From NCBI RefSeq assembly GCF_030525755.1, contig NZ_JAUNEC010000001.1:85103-149102 (forward strand): 64,000 nucleotides of DNA, in the 5' to 3' direction. Shown piece by piece: positions 38,552 to 48,286 of this stretch; the first letter of the stretch is position 1, and every line of letters starts with the position of its first letter. Origin of the DNA: Alysiella sp. (lineage in GTDB: Bacteria > Pseudomonadota > Gammaproteobacteria > Burkholderiales > Neisseriaceae). The position numbers and the translations under genes are program-made. The notes beneath the pieces were generated by a model. The model saw nothing but the letters and a program-made list of their open reading frames with translations. It did no database searches and was not told the origin of the DNA.

Positions 38552-39469
38552 ATGGATTTGAAACAGCTTAAATACTTCATGCATGTAGCTGAGTTAGGTA
38601 GTTACACCCGTGCTGCGGAATATTTGAATGTGGCGCAACCTATTTTAAGTCGCCAAATCCGCCAGTTGGAAACCGAGTTGCGCCGCAGTTTATTGATACG
38701 GCATGGACGAGGTGTGCAACTGACAGAAGCAGGCAGTACTTTGTTGCGTCATTGTCGTCAAATTGACCAGCAAATTGAACAAGTTAAAGAAGATTTAAGC
38801 ATTGCAAGCGGCAAAATTACGGGACGTATCGTATTGGGTGTGCCGCCTACTGTGAGCCGTTTGTTGTCGGTGGATATTGTAAAACATTTTCGTGCGGAAT
38901 TGCCTGATGCCTCGATTAGCATCAGTGAAGGGCTAACGGCAAATTTGCAGGAACAGTTGCAGTTGGGGCGCATTCATGTTGCATTGTTGAATAATCCTGG
39001 ACATAATCCTGAATTGAAAACCCGTTTAATCAATCGTGAACATTTGTATTTGATTGCACCTGTAAATGACGCACGGTTTTCTAAAGATAAGCCCATTACG
39101 GCGGATTTGCTGGCAACTTTGCCTTTAATTATGCCGCGTACGCCCAATACTTATCGCACTTTATTTGAGCGAGAAATGGCACGCTTGAATCAAAAACACA
39201 ATATTGTTCTGGAAATTGACAGCATTGAAACCACTTTGGCATTGGTGGCGGAAGAAATGGGCTACGCCATTCTTTCGCCGCGTGCAGTATCGGATTTCAG
39301 TAAGAAAAATCTGTTTCAGGCTGTGCCATTGCGTAATCCCATTTTGGATAATCATTTGTTTTTGGCGATTTCTGCTAAACATGCGCAAACCCGTTTACAA
39401 AAAGCATTATTGAGGATTGTAGGTGAAGTGTGTGCAGCTTATTTTCCACCTGTGGCTGATGGTTCTTGA
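38552..39469 (+). CDS. LysR-family transcriptional regulator
   Basis: A 305-residue regulator with an N-terminal winged helix-turn-helix (MDLKQLKYFMHVAELGSYTR, AAEYLNVAQPILSRQIRQLE) and a C-terminal periplasmic-binding-like effector domain beginning near RIVLGVPPTVSRLL. It resembles the Nac/CynR branch in style. It starts just after ribBA on the same strand, separated by an uptake sequence. The target genes are unknown. It lies more than 10 kb from the meta-cleavage genes, so a link to them is not supported by position. Confidence 0.88.
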   Translation: MDLKQLKYFMHVAELGSYTRAAEYLNVAQPILSRQIRQLETELRRSLLIRHGRGVQLTEAGSTLLRHCRQIDQQIEQVKEDLSIASGKITGRIVLGVPPTVSRLLSVDIVKHFRAELPDASISISEGLTANLQEQLQLGRIHVALLNNPGHNPELKTRLINREHLYLIAPVNDARFSKDKPITADLLATLPLIMPRTPNTYRTLFEREMARLNQKHNIVLEIDSIETTLALVAEEMGYAILSPRAVSDFSKKNLFQAVPLRNPILDNHLFLAISAKHAQTRLQKALLRIVGEVCAAYFPPVADGS

Positions 39470-39532
39470 AAAAGTGTTGATTGTAGCAGGCTGCCTGAAA
39501 ACACCTTATTCATTAAAAACATAAATAAATGT

Positions 39533-39561
39533 TTGACAAATTGCCTGGAAAGCATCATAAT
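39533..39561 (+). promoter_or_regulatory. Strong promoter of tRNA-Ala
   Basis: A perfect -35 TTGACA (39533-39538) and CATAAT -10 (39556-39561) are separated by the ideal 17 bases, about 50 bases before the tRNA gene. Confidence 0.8.
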
Positions 39562-39611
39562 TTGCGCTGGATTTAATTGGCGTTGAAATTCATTCGCTAA
39601 TGTGTGTTTAT

Positions 39612-39687
<76 letters not shown>

Positions 39688-39757
39688 TAGGAATTTTAGG
39701 GTTGGCAGTTTGCCAACCCTTTTTGTTGTATTGAAAACCAAAATAATGGGAGCAAAT

Positions 39758-40330
39758 ATGAAAATGATGAAAATTGTGTTGGGGATTGTATGGTTCGTGT
39801 CTGCCAGCATGAGTATGGCAGAATCATCTCGTTTTCATGATTTGGGGCGTGATGAAGTGGAAAAAGAGTTCGTGGAAAGCGAAATGCCTTTGCCACCTGT
39901 GCCCAGTTTGACAAACGAGACATGGTTTGATTTGTATATTAGTGCTACATTTTCAGGTAAAGCACGCATTTTGTTGGACAGCATAAAAATGGTACCCGAT
40001 GGCAGCGTACGTTATGTGCTGAATAACCGTTCCGCTTTGGGTAATGATAACATCACAGCCGAAGGTTTATTGTGTACACGTGAAGAAGGCTTGCTCAATC
40101 CTGCTGGCTACAAAAGCAAAATTTTTGGTTTTGCTGATAATGTAAACAAACGTTGGATTCAGCCACGCCGTACTGAATGGTCGGCGAGTGTGATGCAAAA
40201 AAATGTGAACCGTGTGCGAGACGTGATATTTGAAACCGTTTGTCGCAATGGTCGGGCTGAAAATGAGGAAGCATTGCGCCAGCGTTTTCGCCAGCAAGCA
40301 GGGCATGGATTTAATTATCAAGAGAAATAA
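39758..40330 (+). CDS. CNP1-like secreted protein
   Basis: A 190-residue protein. ATG 39758 follows GGGAG and gives a signal peptide MKMMKIVLGIVWFVSASMSMA. The mature part (PLPPVPSLTNETWFDLYISA, KARILLDSIKMVPDGSVRY, LNNRSALGNDNITAEGLLC) fits the CNP1-like family of periplasmic or envelope proteins common in Neisseriaceae and other betaproteobacteria. Two cysteines (LLCTREEG, FETVCRNG) may form a disulfide. The function of the family is unknown. It follows the tRNA gene and may be read from the same promoter. Confidence 0.8.
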   Translation: MKMMKIVLGIVWFVSASMSMAESSRFHDLGRDEVEKEFVESEMPLPPVPSLTNETWFDLYISATFSGKARILLDSIKMVPDGSVRYVLNNRSALGNDNITAEGLLCTREEGLLNPAGYKSKIFGFADNVNKRWIQPRRTEWSASVMQKNVNRVRDVIFETVCRNGRAENEEALRQRFRQQAGHGFNYQEK

Positions 40331-40332
40331 AT

Positions 40333-40373
40333 GTTTTCAGGCAGCCTGTTGTGCTAACGAGGCTGCCTGAAAC
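40333..40373. terminator. Bidirectional terminator between the CNP1-like gene and cysK
   Basis: GTTTTCAGGCAGCCT and AGGCTGCCTGAAAC are inverted uptake sequences with a 12-base loop between convergent genes. Confidence 0.75.
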
Positions 40374-40389
40374 GTTTTAATCAGAATAC

Positions 40390-41322
40390 TTAAACCAAAT
40401 CGGCAAATAAAGGTGTAGAAAGATAACGTTCGCCGTAAGATGGAATCAAGACCACAATCAATTTCCCTGCATTTTCAGGTTTGGCTGCCAGTTGTAATGC
40501 TGACCATACGGCTGCACCTGATGAAATGCCCACCAAAATGCCTTCTTTTTCTGCCATTGCACGAGCAGTTTTAAATGCGGCTTCATTCGGTACTTGCACG
40601 ATACCATCGTAAATAGTGGTATTCAGGTTTTGGGGGATAAAACCTGCGCCAATACCTTGAATGGGGTGTGGACCTTTTTGACCACCACTCAATACGGGCG
40701 AAGCTTCGGGTTCAACAGCAAAAACCTGTACGCTGTCTTTTTTGGCTTTTAACACTTCGCCCACACCTGTAATTGTGCCACCAGTACCCACGCCACCTAC
40801 AAAAATGTCCACTTGACCATCGGTATCACGCCAGATTTCTTCGGCTGTGGTTTTGCGGTGTACTTCTGGGTTGGCATTGTTTTCAAATTGTTGTGGCATG
40901 AAATAGGTTTCAGGATTGTTTTTCACAAACTCTTCTGCTTTGGCAATCGCACCTGCCATACCTTCTGCGGCTGGGGTCAGAACCAGCTCTGCGCCAAAAG
41001 CACGTAATAACATACGGCGTTCTTTACTCATGCTTTCGGGCATGGTAATCACCAGTTTGTAACCTTTGGCGGCGCAAACCATTGCCAAGCCAATGCCTGT
41101 GTTGCCCGAAGTGGGTTCAACAATAATGGTGTCTGCTTTGATTTTGCCTGCTTGTTCTGCTGCTTCAATCATGGCGGCGGCGATACGGTCTTTCACGCTG
41201 CTGCCTGGGTTAAAAAATTCCAGTTTTGCCACTACGCGAGCAGGCAAGTCTTTGCTTAATGTATTCAGTTGTACCAGAGGGGTGTTGCCGATTAAGTCGG
41301 TAATGTTATTAGCGATATTCAT
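40390..41322 (-). CDS. cysK: Cysteine synthase A
   Basis: CysK makes cysteine from O-acetylserine and sulfide using pyridoxal phosphate. The 310-residue product starts [20 protein letters not shown] and has the PLP lysine in [12 protein letters not shown], the substrate loop [11 protein letters not shown], the phosphate-cup segment [13 protein letters not shown] and [17 protein letters not shown] precedes the start. It is divergent from galE. Confidence 0.96.
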   Translation of the reverse strand: MNIANNITDLIGNTPLVQLNTLSKDLPARVVAKLEFFNPGSSVKDRIAAAMIEAAEQAGKIKADTIIVEPTSGNTGIGLAMVCAAKGYKLVITMPESMSKERRMLLRAFGAELVLTPAAEGMAGAIAKAEEFVKNNPETYFMPQQFENNANPEVHRKTTAEEIWRDTDGQVDIFVGGVGTGGTITGVGEVLKAKKDSVQVFAVEPEASPVLSGGQKGPHPIQGIGAGFIPQNLNTTIYDGIVQVPNEAAFKTARAMAEKEGILVGISSGAAVWSALQLAAKPENAGKLIVVLIPSYGERYLSTPLFADLV

Positions 41323-41446
41323 GATTTTCCTTTTATCGGTTGTGGGTTACGCAATCAGTATAGCACGGCTTATATTGTAATATTGGTGGTATGTGAAAGA
41401 AAAGAATTTGTGCTGCTTATCTTTATAAGCAACTGTTATAATTGTA

Positions 41447-41473
41447 AGGCTGCCTGAAACGTTCAGGCAGCCT
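41447..41473. other. Tight inverted uptake-sequence pair upstream of galE
   Basis: AGGCTGCCTGAA and TTCAGGCAGCCT are separated by only three bases between the divergent cysK and galE starts. It may serve uptake alone, since there is no upstream same-strand gene to terminate. Confidence 0.7.
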
Positions 41474-41499
41474 AAATGGTTCTGAATGGAGCGTAAATC

Positions 41500-42513
41500 A
41501 TGAATATTTTGGTAACAGGTGGTACAGGTTTTATTGGAGCACATACAGTTGTTGAATTGATGAGTGCAGGACACTATCCAATTATTTTGGATAATTTGTC
41601 CAATTCATCATCCCAAGTCCTAGATCGTGTGGCATGCATTACAGGCAGCCGACCTGTATTTTATGAGGGCGATATCCGCGACCGAGCCTTGTTACAACTG
41701 ATTTTCAGGCGGCATCAGATAGAGAGTGTCATTCATTTTGCGGCGCTTAAAGCCGTAGGCGAAAGCGTGCAAAAGCCTTTGGTATATTATAACAACAATG
41801 TTTCAGGCAGCCTGATTTTATTGGAAGAAATGCAAAACGCAGGTATTAAAAGCATTGTGTTCAGTTCATCGGCTACGGTTTATGGCGACCCTCAAACCGT
41901 CCCGATTGCCGAAACCGCACCAACAGGGGCAACTACCAATCCCTATGGCATGTCCAAACACATTATGGAACGCATGATGCTGGATTTGCAGGCAGCTGAC
42001 CGAGAATGGAGTGTGATTGTATTGCGTTATTTCAATCCAATTGGCGCACACGAAAGTGGTTTAATTGGTGAGCAACCCAATGGCATACCGAATAATTTAT
42101 TGCCCTATGTGTGCCAAGTTGCCGCAGGCAAGCTGCCTGAATTGTCGGTGTTTGGCAGCGATTATGCTACCCATGATGGCACAGGTGTACGCGATTACAT
42201 TCATGTGGTGGATTTGGCGTTGGGACATCTGAAAGCTTTGAATGCCAAAGCCAAACAATCAGGCGTACACATTTACAATTTGGGTACGGGCAAAGGTTAT
42301 TCGGTTTTGGATATTGTGCGTGCTTTTGAAGCGGCATCGGGACAAAAAGTGCCTTACGTTTTGAAGCCACGCAGGGCAGGGGATATTGCTATTTGTTATG
42401 CCAACCCACATAAAGCAGCGGTTGAATTGGGGTGGGCAGCACAACATGATTTGGCACGAATGATGGTGGATTCATGGCGTTGGCAGTCCAATAATCCGAA
42501 TGGTTACGCTTAA
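41500..42513 (+). CDS. galE: UDP-glucose 4-epimerase
   Basis: GalE interconverts UDP-glucose and UDP-galactose, supplying galactose for lipooligosaccharide. The 337-residue short-chain dehydrogenase relative has the NAD motif [15 protein letters not shown], the serine in [12 protein letters not shown], the catalytic [14 protein letters not shown] (YxxxK), and [20 protein letters not shown] typical of GalE. GGAG precedes the start. An uptake sequence is read in frame as VSGSLILL. Confidence 0.96.
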   Translation: MNILVTGGTGFIGAHTVVELMSAGHYPIILDNLSNSSSQVLDRVACITGSRPVFYEGDIRDRALLQLIFRRHQIESVIHFAALKAVGESVQKPLVYYNNNVSGSLILLEEMQNAGIKSIVFSSSATVYGDPQTVPIAETAPTGATTNPYGMSKHIMERMMLDLQAADREWSVIVLRYFNPIGAHESGLIGEQPNGIPNNLLPYVCQVAAGKLPELSVFGSDYATHDGTGVRDYIHVVDLALGHLKALNAKAKQSGVHIYNLGTGKGYSVLDIVRAFEAASGQKVPYVLKPRRAGDIAICYANPHKAAVELGWAAQHDLARMMVDSWRWQSNNPNGYA

Positions 42514-42612
42514 ATAGGCTGCCTGAAACGGGGGCTAAACTCAATTTGCAGGGGTGAATTTCATATCTGCTCATTTGGGTTTATAAAGATTTTTATGTAT
42601 CACTCATGAAAA

Positions 42613-42637
42613 AAAGGCGGATATGAAGTCCGCCTTT
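42613..42637. terminator. Terminator between convergent galE and the FKBP gene
   Basis: AAAGGCGGA and TCCGCCTTT form a perfect nine-base-pair stem with A-rich sequence before and T-rich sequence after, so it can act on both strands. Confidence 0.85.
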
Positions 42638-42692
42638 GTTTAAAGATGAAGTTTGTCCAAGTTTCAGGCAGCCTGAAAATCTTTGGCAAGTT

Positions 42693-43508
42693 TTATTTTT
42701 TAGGTGCAACGGCTTGGTGTGCTTCCAACACTTTTTTCGCACCGCCTTTTTCCACTTTGGTGATTTTCATGTCAAATACCAAAACCGAATTGGCAGGAAT
42801 TTTGGGTGAGGGCGATGCTGCACCGTAAGCCAAGTTGGCAGGAATGTAAAGGGTGTATTCACCGCCTTCTTTCATCAGTTGTAAGCCTTCAATCCAACCA
42901 GGAATGACTGTGCCTTGTGCCAAAGGTACTTCAAATGCTTGTCCGCCATGTTCTTTGGTGCTGTCAAATACCCTGCCATCGGTTAAGCGACCTTCATATT
43001 CTACGCTAACCAAATCGCCCAAAGCGACTTGTGCGCCTGTACCTTCTTGATTGATTTTGTATTGCAAGCCAGAAGCGGTGGTTTGTACCCCTTCTTTGGC
43101 TTTGTTTTCTGTTAAGAATTTGCCATTGGCTTCACTGGCGGCAGCAGCTTCTTTGGTGGCAAATTCGTCCATGCGCTTACCGATGTTTTGCATTAAGGTT
43201 TGTGCTTGTTCTGGACTTAATTTAGAGGTTTTACCGTCCATTTGCTCTTGCATGGCATCCATGAAGATTTTTTTATCCAACTCAATACCTGCTTTTTGCA
43301 GTTGTGCCAGTTGCATTTGGGCGGCAATTTCGTAGCCCATTAAATAACTCAACTGTTTGTCATCGCTGCCCAAGCCTGTGGGTGCGGAAGCAGCAGAAGC
43401 AGCGGGTGTACCTGATGCGGCGGTTGGTGTACCTGCTGTGTTTTGATTGCACGCTGCCAACATCAATGAAGTTGCCAAGATGCTTAAAGTTAAAGTGTGT
43501 TTTTTCAT
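42693..43508 (-). CDS. FKBP-type peptidyl-prolyl isomerase lipoprotein (FkpA/Mip-like)
   Basis: A 271-residue envelope folding helper. The start at 43508 follows AAGGG and gives a lipoprotein signal MKKHTLTLSILATSLMLAAC. An Ala/Pro/Ser linker comes next, then the helical dimerisation domain (LSYLMGYEIAAQMQLAQLQ) and a C-terminal FKBP domain (VSVEYEGRLTDGRVFDSTKE, VIPGWIEGLQLMKEGGEYTL, IPANLAYG). It corresponds to the macrophage infectivity potentiator type of neisserial FKBPs. Surface exposure is possible but not shown by sequence. Confidence 0.92.
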   Translation of the reverse strand: MKKHTLTLSILATSLMLAACNQNTAGTPTAASGTPAASAASAPTGLGSDDKQLSYLMGYEIAAQMQLAQLQKAGIELDKKIFMDAMQEQMDGKTSKLSPEQAQTLMQNIGKRMDEFATKEAAAASEANGKFLTENKAKEGVQTTASGLQYKINQEGTGAQVALGDLVSVEYEGRLTDGRVFDSTKEHGGQAFEVPLAQGTVIPGWIEGLQLMKEGGEYTLYIPANLAYGAASPSPKIPANSVLVFDMKITKVEKGGAKKVLEAHQAVAPKK

Positions 43509-43620
43509 GGTTAGACCCTTAAAATTCGTTGAAAAATGAAACGCAAAATTATAACGGTTTTTCAGGCAGCCGCCCATTCGTTATAATTGCTTTTTCATAA
43601 CTTTAATTTAGTGTGGTTTT

Positions 43621-44562
43621 ATGTTAAATGAAAGCCAAGTTTCGTCTGCTGTAGACGTGTATTTTGAAGCGCAAGGCTGCCTGAAAACCGTGCGTGATGT
43701 GTTGCGTTTTGCCATTAGCCGTTTTCATGAAGCCGAACTGGTGTTTGGGCATGGCAGCAGCAATGCACATGATGAAGCGGCATATCTGATATTGCATACG
43801 CTCAATTTGCCTTTGGATACACTTGAACCGTATTTGGATGCGCGTTTACTGGATTGCGAACTTCGTGAATTGTTATCTTTGATACGCCGCCGTGTGGAAG
43901 AACGCATTCCTGTGGCGTATTTAACCCATCAGGCATGGCAGGGTGAGTTTGATTTTTATGTGGATGAACGTGTGATTGTGCCACGTTCCTTTGTGTATGA
44001 ATTATTGGGTGAACCGCTTACGCCTTGGATTGAATATCCTGAGTTGGTGCATCGTGCTTTGGATATGTGTACTGGCAGCGCGTGTTTGGCAATTCAAATG
44101 GCGCATCATTATCCTGATGCTCAAATTGATGCGGTGGACATCAGTTTAGATGCTTTGGAAGTGGCTGCCATCAATGTGGAAGATTATGGGCTGAATGAGC
44201 GCATCAATTTGATTCACACCGATATGTTTGAAGGTTTGGAAGGGGGGTATGATTTGATTGTGTCCAATCCGCCTTATGTGGATGCCGAATCTGTTGACAA
44301 TTTGCCTGCTGAATATTTGCATGAACCTGAATTATCTTTGGGCAGCGGTGCAGACGGTTTGAATGCCACGCGTGAAATTCTGCGCCGTGCCGCCGAAATG
44401 CTTAATCCACAAGGTGTATTGTTGGTAGAAATTGGACACAATCGTGATGAATTGCAAGCCTGTTTCCCTGAATTGCCATTTATGTGGTTGGAAACGAGTG
44501 GTGGTGATGGATTTGTGTTTTTGCTGACCCGCGAAGATTTATTGGATTACGATTGGGATTGA
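43621..44562 (+). CDS. prmB: Ribosomal protein uL3 glutamine methyltransferase
   Basis: PrmB methylates a glutamine of ribosomal protein L3. The 313-residue product has an N-terminal helical recognition domain, the SAM motif region DMCTGSACLAIQMAHHYPDA, DAVDISLDALEVA, and the glutamine-methyltransferase signature IVSNPPYVDAES. The N-terminal layout (DVLRFAISRFHEAELVFGHG, AAYLILHTLNLPLD) is that of PrmB rather than PrmC. An uptake sequence encodes GCLKT near residue 19. ybeY follows on the same strand. Confidence 0.93.
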   Translation: MLNESQVSSAVDVYFEAQGCLKTVRDVLRFAISRFHEAELVFGHGSSNAHDEAAYLILHTLNLPLDTLEPYLDARLLDCELRELLSLIRRRVEERIPVAYLTHQAWQGEFDFYVDERVIVPRSFVYELLGEPLTPWIEYPELVHRALDMCTGSACLAIQMAHHYPDAQIDAVDISLDALEVAAINVEDYGLNERINLIHTDMFEGLEGGYDLIVSNPPYVDAESVDNLPAEYLHEPELSLGSGADGLNATREILRRAAEMLNPQGVLLVEIGHNRDELQACFPELPFMWLETSGGDGFVFLLTREDLLDYDWD

Positions 44563-44670
44563 TGTTCTTAGGCTGCCTGAAAATGGTGTGTACCGAAACA
44601 CACCACAAATCATTTATTTTCTTGATATTTTCAATTTTCTTATCCCGAACTCACGTTAAAGATACAAAAT

Positions 44671-45186
44671 ATGGTTAAAAAACAAAGCAAACATTTCCCT
44701 TTTTTGCAGCTGCAAAAACAACGTTTTCATTTTGTTTATGAAAATCAAAGCTGTGTTTCTGATTTACCCAATGAAAAACAGTTTTATCAATGGATTTGGC
44801 ATGCGCTGAAAAACCACTATCGCCGCGCAGAAATTGCGTTGGTGTTATTGGATGAAGACGAAGCGCGTGCTTATAACCGTGATTACCGTGGCAAGGACTA
44901 TGCCACCAATGTATTGAGTTTTGCCCATAATGAAGATGGTGTATGGCTGCCTGAAAACGATGTGATTTTGCGTGGCGATTTAATCATTTGTCCACAAGTT
45001 GTTGCGCGTGAAGCAGCAGAACAAGGCAAAAATCCTGTGCACCACTACGCTCATTTGGTCATTCATGGTACTTTGCATTTAATGGGTTTTGACCACATTC
45101 AAGACGATGAAGCTGAAGACATGGAGCGTTTGGAAACCCAATTATTGGCACAAATTGGCATTGCAGACCCTTATCAAGCTGCTTGA
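44671..45186 (+). CDS. ybeY: Endoribonuclease YbeY
   Basis: YbeY is a metal-dependent RNase needed for 16S rRNA 3' maturation and ribosome quality control. The 171-residue product has the zinc site HLVIHGTLHLMGFDH (HxxxHxxxxxH) and the RDYRGKDYATNVLSF segment typical of the family. The last residues YQAA come from an uptake sequence that also provides the stop. The gene converges on the AEC transporter gene. Confidence 0.94.
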   Translation: MVKKQSKHFPFLQLQKQRFHFVYENQSCVSDLPNEKQFYQWIWHALKNHYRRAEIALVLLDEDEARAYNRDYRGKDYATNVLSFAHNEDGVWLPENDVILRGDLIICPQVVAREAAEQGKNPVHHYAHLVIHGTLHLMGFDHIQDDEAEDMERLETQLLAQIGIADPYQAA

Positions 45187-45206
45187 AACATGTTCAGGCA
45201 ACCTTG

Positions 45207-46133
45207 TTAATGCCACAATACCAAAACCAAAGTGATGGGCAGCAGCGACAACAAGGTACTTGCCAAAGCAATGGCAGCCGTTTGTGCACCCAAATTGTGT
45301 TCTCGTGCAAAAATGGCGTAGGTGGTTGGAATGGGTGCACACGACATCAATGTGCCAATAAACAAGGTTTGTTTGTCTGCACCAAATAACCAAAGGCTGC
45401 CTGAAACCAATAAGGGAAAAAAAGTGGTGCGAATGGCAGCAATGGCAAGTAAATGGCGATTGCTGCTTTGAAATGCCAGTCCGTATAAGCCTGCACCGAT
45501 AACAAATAAAGCCAAAGGTGAAGTAGCAGCAGCCAAGAGTGAAGTGGTTTTTTGTATGAAAATGGGCATAGGTATGCCTGATGTGCTGACCAATAAACCT
45601 GCCAGTAATGCCAGCATCATCGGATTTTTCAGTAGATTGAAGATAATACGTTTGAGCGTGGTTGTGATGTTGCTGTTTTTGCCTGTTGCCAAGTCCAATA
45701 AAATAAACAAGGCAGGCAGTACCAAAATCATTTCTACCAGCACATTCATGGCAAAATAGCCACCTGCTTCTTCATTACCCAAAACCATAGCCAACAAGGG
45801 GTAGCCAATGAAACCCGAATTGGGCATACCGAAAGCCATGCCATTGAGTGCCGCAAAAGCACGGTTGCCTGTGAATTTGTATGTGCCAAACCAGCCCAAA
45901 GCAAAGCCCAAAACGGCTGCAACAATATAAGCCAATAAATACGCATTATTGATGGTTGCGCCCAAGCCGCGTGCCGTTAAAGCATGAAAAATCAAGGCAG
46001 GCATACCAATGCGAATGACAAATGTCCCCAAACCTGCGGTTTGTTCACGGTTAATTAAATTGAAACGCACGGCAGCATAGCCAAGTGCAATAATGGCAAA
46101 AACAGGAGCAATGATGTTTAAAACAGCCTGCAT
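45207..46133 (-). CDS. AEC-family transporter
   Basis: A 308-residue inner-membrane carrier of the auxin efflux carrier family, with about ten hydrophobic segments. Typical features are the N-terminal IIAPVFAIIALGYAAVRFNL, the GMPNSGFIGYPLLAMVLG segment with its broken helix, and the C-terminal MSCAPIPTTYAIFAREHN. Bacterial members export or import small organic anions such as malate; the substrate cannot be named here. It starts six bases after the stop of the upstream membrane protein gene, so the two form an operon. Confidence 0.88.
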   Translation of the reverse strand: MQAVLNIIAPVFAIIALGYAAVRFNLINREQTAGLGTFVIRIGMPALIFHALTARGLGATINNAYLLAYIVAAVLGFALGWFGTYKFTGNRAFAALNGMAFGMPNSGFIGYPLLAMVLGNEEAGGYFAMNVLVEMILVLPALFILLDLATGKNSNITTTLKRIIFNLLKNPMMLALLAGLLVSTSGIPMPIFIQKTTSLLAAATSPLALFVIGAGLYGLAFQSSNRHLLAIAAIRTTFFPLLVSGSLWLFGADKQTLFIGTLMSCAPIPTTYAIFAREHNLGAQTAAIALASTLLSLLPITLVLVLWH

Positions 46134-46139
46134 GATGAT

Positions 46140-46631
46140 TCAGTCCGATAAAAAATGAGTACTGTGGTGTTGGGTGGTGTATGCTGTACGCCAAGCTGCC
46201 ACAGCCAGTAGCAATAAAAACGGTTGGCAAAAAGCAGACACAGCATAAGCAGGATTGCTCAAATCTACCGTGAACCGCCCTTGTAATAAATCGCCGATTG
46301 TCCAAAACCACAGCCCAATTGAGGGTGCAGCAAAAGTCAGCAAAATGGCTAATGCCATGATTGAGCTGGTGTTTAACTTGGTTTTACCACGCAATAAACC
46401 CACGCCACGCCACACCGACCAAGCCAATATCAGCCACATTCCGCCACCTGTGGCTGCCTGAATCCAACTGAAAGCAAATTCAGGCGAAACGGGCAAGCCA
46501 TCTTTGGGCAAGGCTTGCATACTGGGCGACAAGGCATCGCGCACATTCATTGCGGTTTGAAAAGCCAGTTCTGCCAATAAAAGACAAGCAGGTAACACGG
46601 TTAAAGGCATCAAAAAAACAGCTCGTTTCAT
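46140..46631 (-). CDS. Four-segment membrane protein of unknown function
   Basis: A 163-residue protein. The start at 46631 (MKRAVFLMPLTVLPACLLLA) puts a positive residue pair before the first membrane segment; a start at 46664 is possible. Hydrophobic segments lie at about residues 4-24, 65-82, 94-118 and 133-152. No motif is recognised. It is in an operon with the AEC transporter (six-base gap) and could be an accessory subunit, which is inference. Confidence 0.65.
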   Translation of the reverse strand: MKRAVFLMPLTVLPACLLLAELAFQTAMNVRDALSPSMQALPKDGLPVSPEFAFSWIQAATGGGMWLILAWSVWRGVGLLRGKTKLNTSSIMALAILLTFAAPSIGLWFWTIGDLLQGRFTVDLSNPAYAVSAFCQPFLLLLAVAAWRTAYTTQHHSTHFLSD

Positions 46632-46716
46632 TTTGTTGCATTCAGAAATAAAAGTTTGGGGCACGCAAGAAAAATGCGTATTCTACACTTTAATTGACCA
46701 TGGTGTATGCAAAACA

Positions 46717-46753
46717 GGCTGCCTGAAAAACGCAGGTTTTTTTCAGGCAGCCT
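46717..46753 (+). other. Inverted uptake-sequence pair upstream of the methyltransferase gene
   Basis: AGGCTGCCTGAAAAA and TTTTTTCAGGCAGCCT face each other between divergent genes, about 18 bases before the next start. Confidence 0.65.
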
Positions 46754-46771
46754 CAATTAAGAGATTTTATC

Positions 46772-47857
46772 ATGACGGATTTCCCCCCTTATCGCAATGC
46801 CAGTACACAAAAACCGCCCAAACGCATCATTGAATTGACACAATGCAGTGTTGCCACATTATTGCAACACATTTATGCTGATACGGCTGTGTTGTGGCGT
46901 GGTGATTTTCATCAAGGCAAACAGTTGCTTGCTGCGTTAAAAAAGCGTGTCCGTAAACCTGCCAAAACAGGTGCCAGTCCAGCCGAAACCTTTCACAAAC
47001 ACCGTTTGGCACAAGCACAACAAAGTCGGTTCATCAATATGTTGTTATTGGAAGTGGGGGCAAATTACCACATTGATTTGGCACGCGCACCCGATGTTCA
47101 GGCAGCCTTAAACGATGTTTATGGTGCAAGCGATGATAAAGCTTTTTTGTTGCCATTCAATCAATTGCTTGCTTATGTGGGCGCACATGAGTGGCATAAA
47201 CGTGGTGTATTCATCGCCGCATTAGGCGGTAATATCCATGTACCATTTGGTGTGTTTTCGCCTTTGCGTGGCGAATATTTGGATTTGCTCATGAAAGCCA
47301 GGCTGCCTGAAAATGCCCAAACCGCTTTTGATATTGGTACAGGAAGCGGCATTTTGGCGATGTTGTTGGCACAACGTGGTATTGCCCATATTATCGCCAC
47401 CGACACCAATCCCCGTGCGATTGCGTGTGCGCGTGCCAATGTGCAAAATTTGAATTTGAACAGTCAAATTACCGTCTTAGAACAGGATTTATTGCCAGCA
47501 GGTCAAGTTGATGTCATTGTGTGCAATCCCCCTTGGCTGCCTGCTAAACCCAGTTCCGATATTGAAACCGCGCTTTATGACCCACAACACACCATGTTGA
47601 AAACCCTGTTGCAACACGCAGCAGCGCATTTGACAGTAAACGGACGTTTATACTTAATCATGTCAGATTTGGCAGAACATTTGGGTTTACGCACACCCAA
47701 TGAATTAGAACAGTATTTTGCAGCAACAAATTGGCAAGTGGAATCGTGTTACAGCACCCGTCCGCAACACCGCAAAGCCACAGACCCAAACGATAATTTG
47801 GCATTTGCACGCCAAAAAGAGCAAACTCATCTCTATGTTTTGAAAGCCTCATCATGA
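46772..47857 (+). CDS. Class I SAM-dependent methyltransferase
   Basis: A 361-residue protein. The N-terminal 190 residues are helical and unassigned (LAALKKRVRKPAKTGASPAE). The C-terminal half is a Rossmann-like methyltransferase with AFDIGTGSGILAMLLAQRG (SAM motif I), IIATDTNPRAIACARANVQN, and VDVIVCNPPWLPAKPSSD, the NPPW signature of amino-group methylases on protein or nucleic acid. The target is unknown; rRNA or protein glutamine are the usual options for such motifs. It overlaps the next gene by four bases (ATGA). Confidence 0.82.
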   Translation: MTDFPPYRNASTQKPPKRIIELTQCSVATLLQHIYADTAVLWRGDFHQGKQLLAALKKRVRKPAKTGASPAETFHKHRLAQAQQSRFINMLLLEVGANYHIDLARAPDVQAALNDVYGASDDKAFLLPFNQLLAYVGAHEWHKRGVFIAALGGNIHVPFGVFSPLRGEYLDLLMKARLPENAQTAFDIGTGSGILAMLLAQRGIAHIIATDTNPRAIACARANVQNLNLNSQITVLEQDLLPAGQVDVIVCNPPWLPAKPSSDIETALYDPQHTMLKTLLQHAAAHLTVNGRLYLIMSDLAEHLGLRTPNELEQYFAATNWQVESCYSTRPQHRKATDPNDNLAFARQKEQTHLYVLKASS

Positions 47858-48162
47858 GTAAGACGATATGGCAAACCACAAACAGGCTGCCTGAAAACGA
47901 ACCCAATACCGACAATGCCAATGATTACGCCCAGTCACAATTATTGGCAGGTGCATCAGATGATGGGCGTTATGTGTATGATGTGGTTTATCTGATTGAA
48001 CAAAAGTGCTTTGTGCTGACCATGATGGACATCAATGCCGAATGGGGCTTTATTGAACACGAAAAACGTTTGCATTTGCTCACGCGAGCAGCCTTATTGC
48101 AAAGTATTGCCTTATTTCAGGCAGCACCACAGCGAGTATTTGAGAATCATGAACAATCATAA
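47854..48162 (+). CDS. Small protein translationally coupled to the methyltransferase
   Basis: A 102-residue protein starting MSKTIWQTTNRLPENEPNTD, with its ATG overlapping the upstream stop. The core GRYVYDVVYLIEQKCFVLTMMDINAEWGF is beta-rich. Two uptake sequences are read in frame (NRLPEN near residue 10 and LFQAAP near 86). No family is recognised. Coupling to the methyltransferase suggests a shared role. Confidence 0.65.
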   Translation: MSKTIWQTTNRLPENEPNTDNANDYAQSQLLAGASDDGRYVYDVVYLIEQKCFVLTMMDINAEWGFIEHEKRLHLLTRAALLQSIALFQAAPQRVFENHEQS

Positions 48163-48166
48163 TTGT

Positions 48167-48201
48167 ATCAGGCTGCCTGAAACATTTGTAGGCAGCCTGA
48201 T
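48167..48201 (+). terminator. Uptake-sequence hairpin after the methyltransferase operon
   Basis: ATCAGGCTGCC and GGCAGCCTGAT are perfect inverted arms with a 13-base loop just after the small gene. Confidence 0.65.
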
Positions 48202-48286
48202 GAGTGTGTAAACGGTATTGAATTGATTTACCATAAAGATTAATATAGTTTAACTCTTTTTTACAAGCTACCAAAGGAAGCACATC

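Noticed and set aside
38552..39469. LysR regulator as controller of the meta-cleavage genes
   Set aside because: LysR proteins often control such clusters, but this one lies over 10 kb away, next to ribBA, with nothing to tie it to the lig genes.
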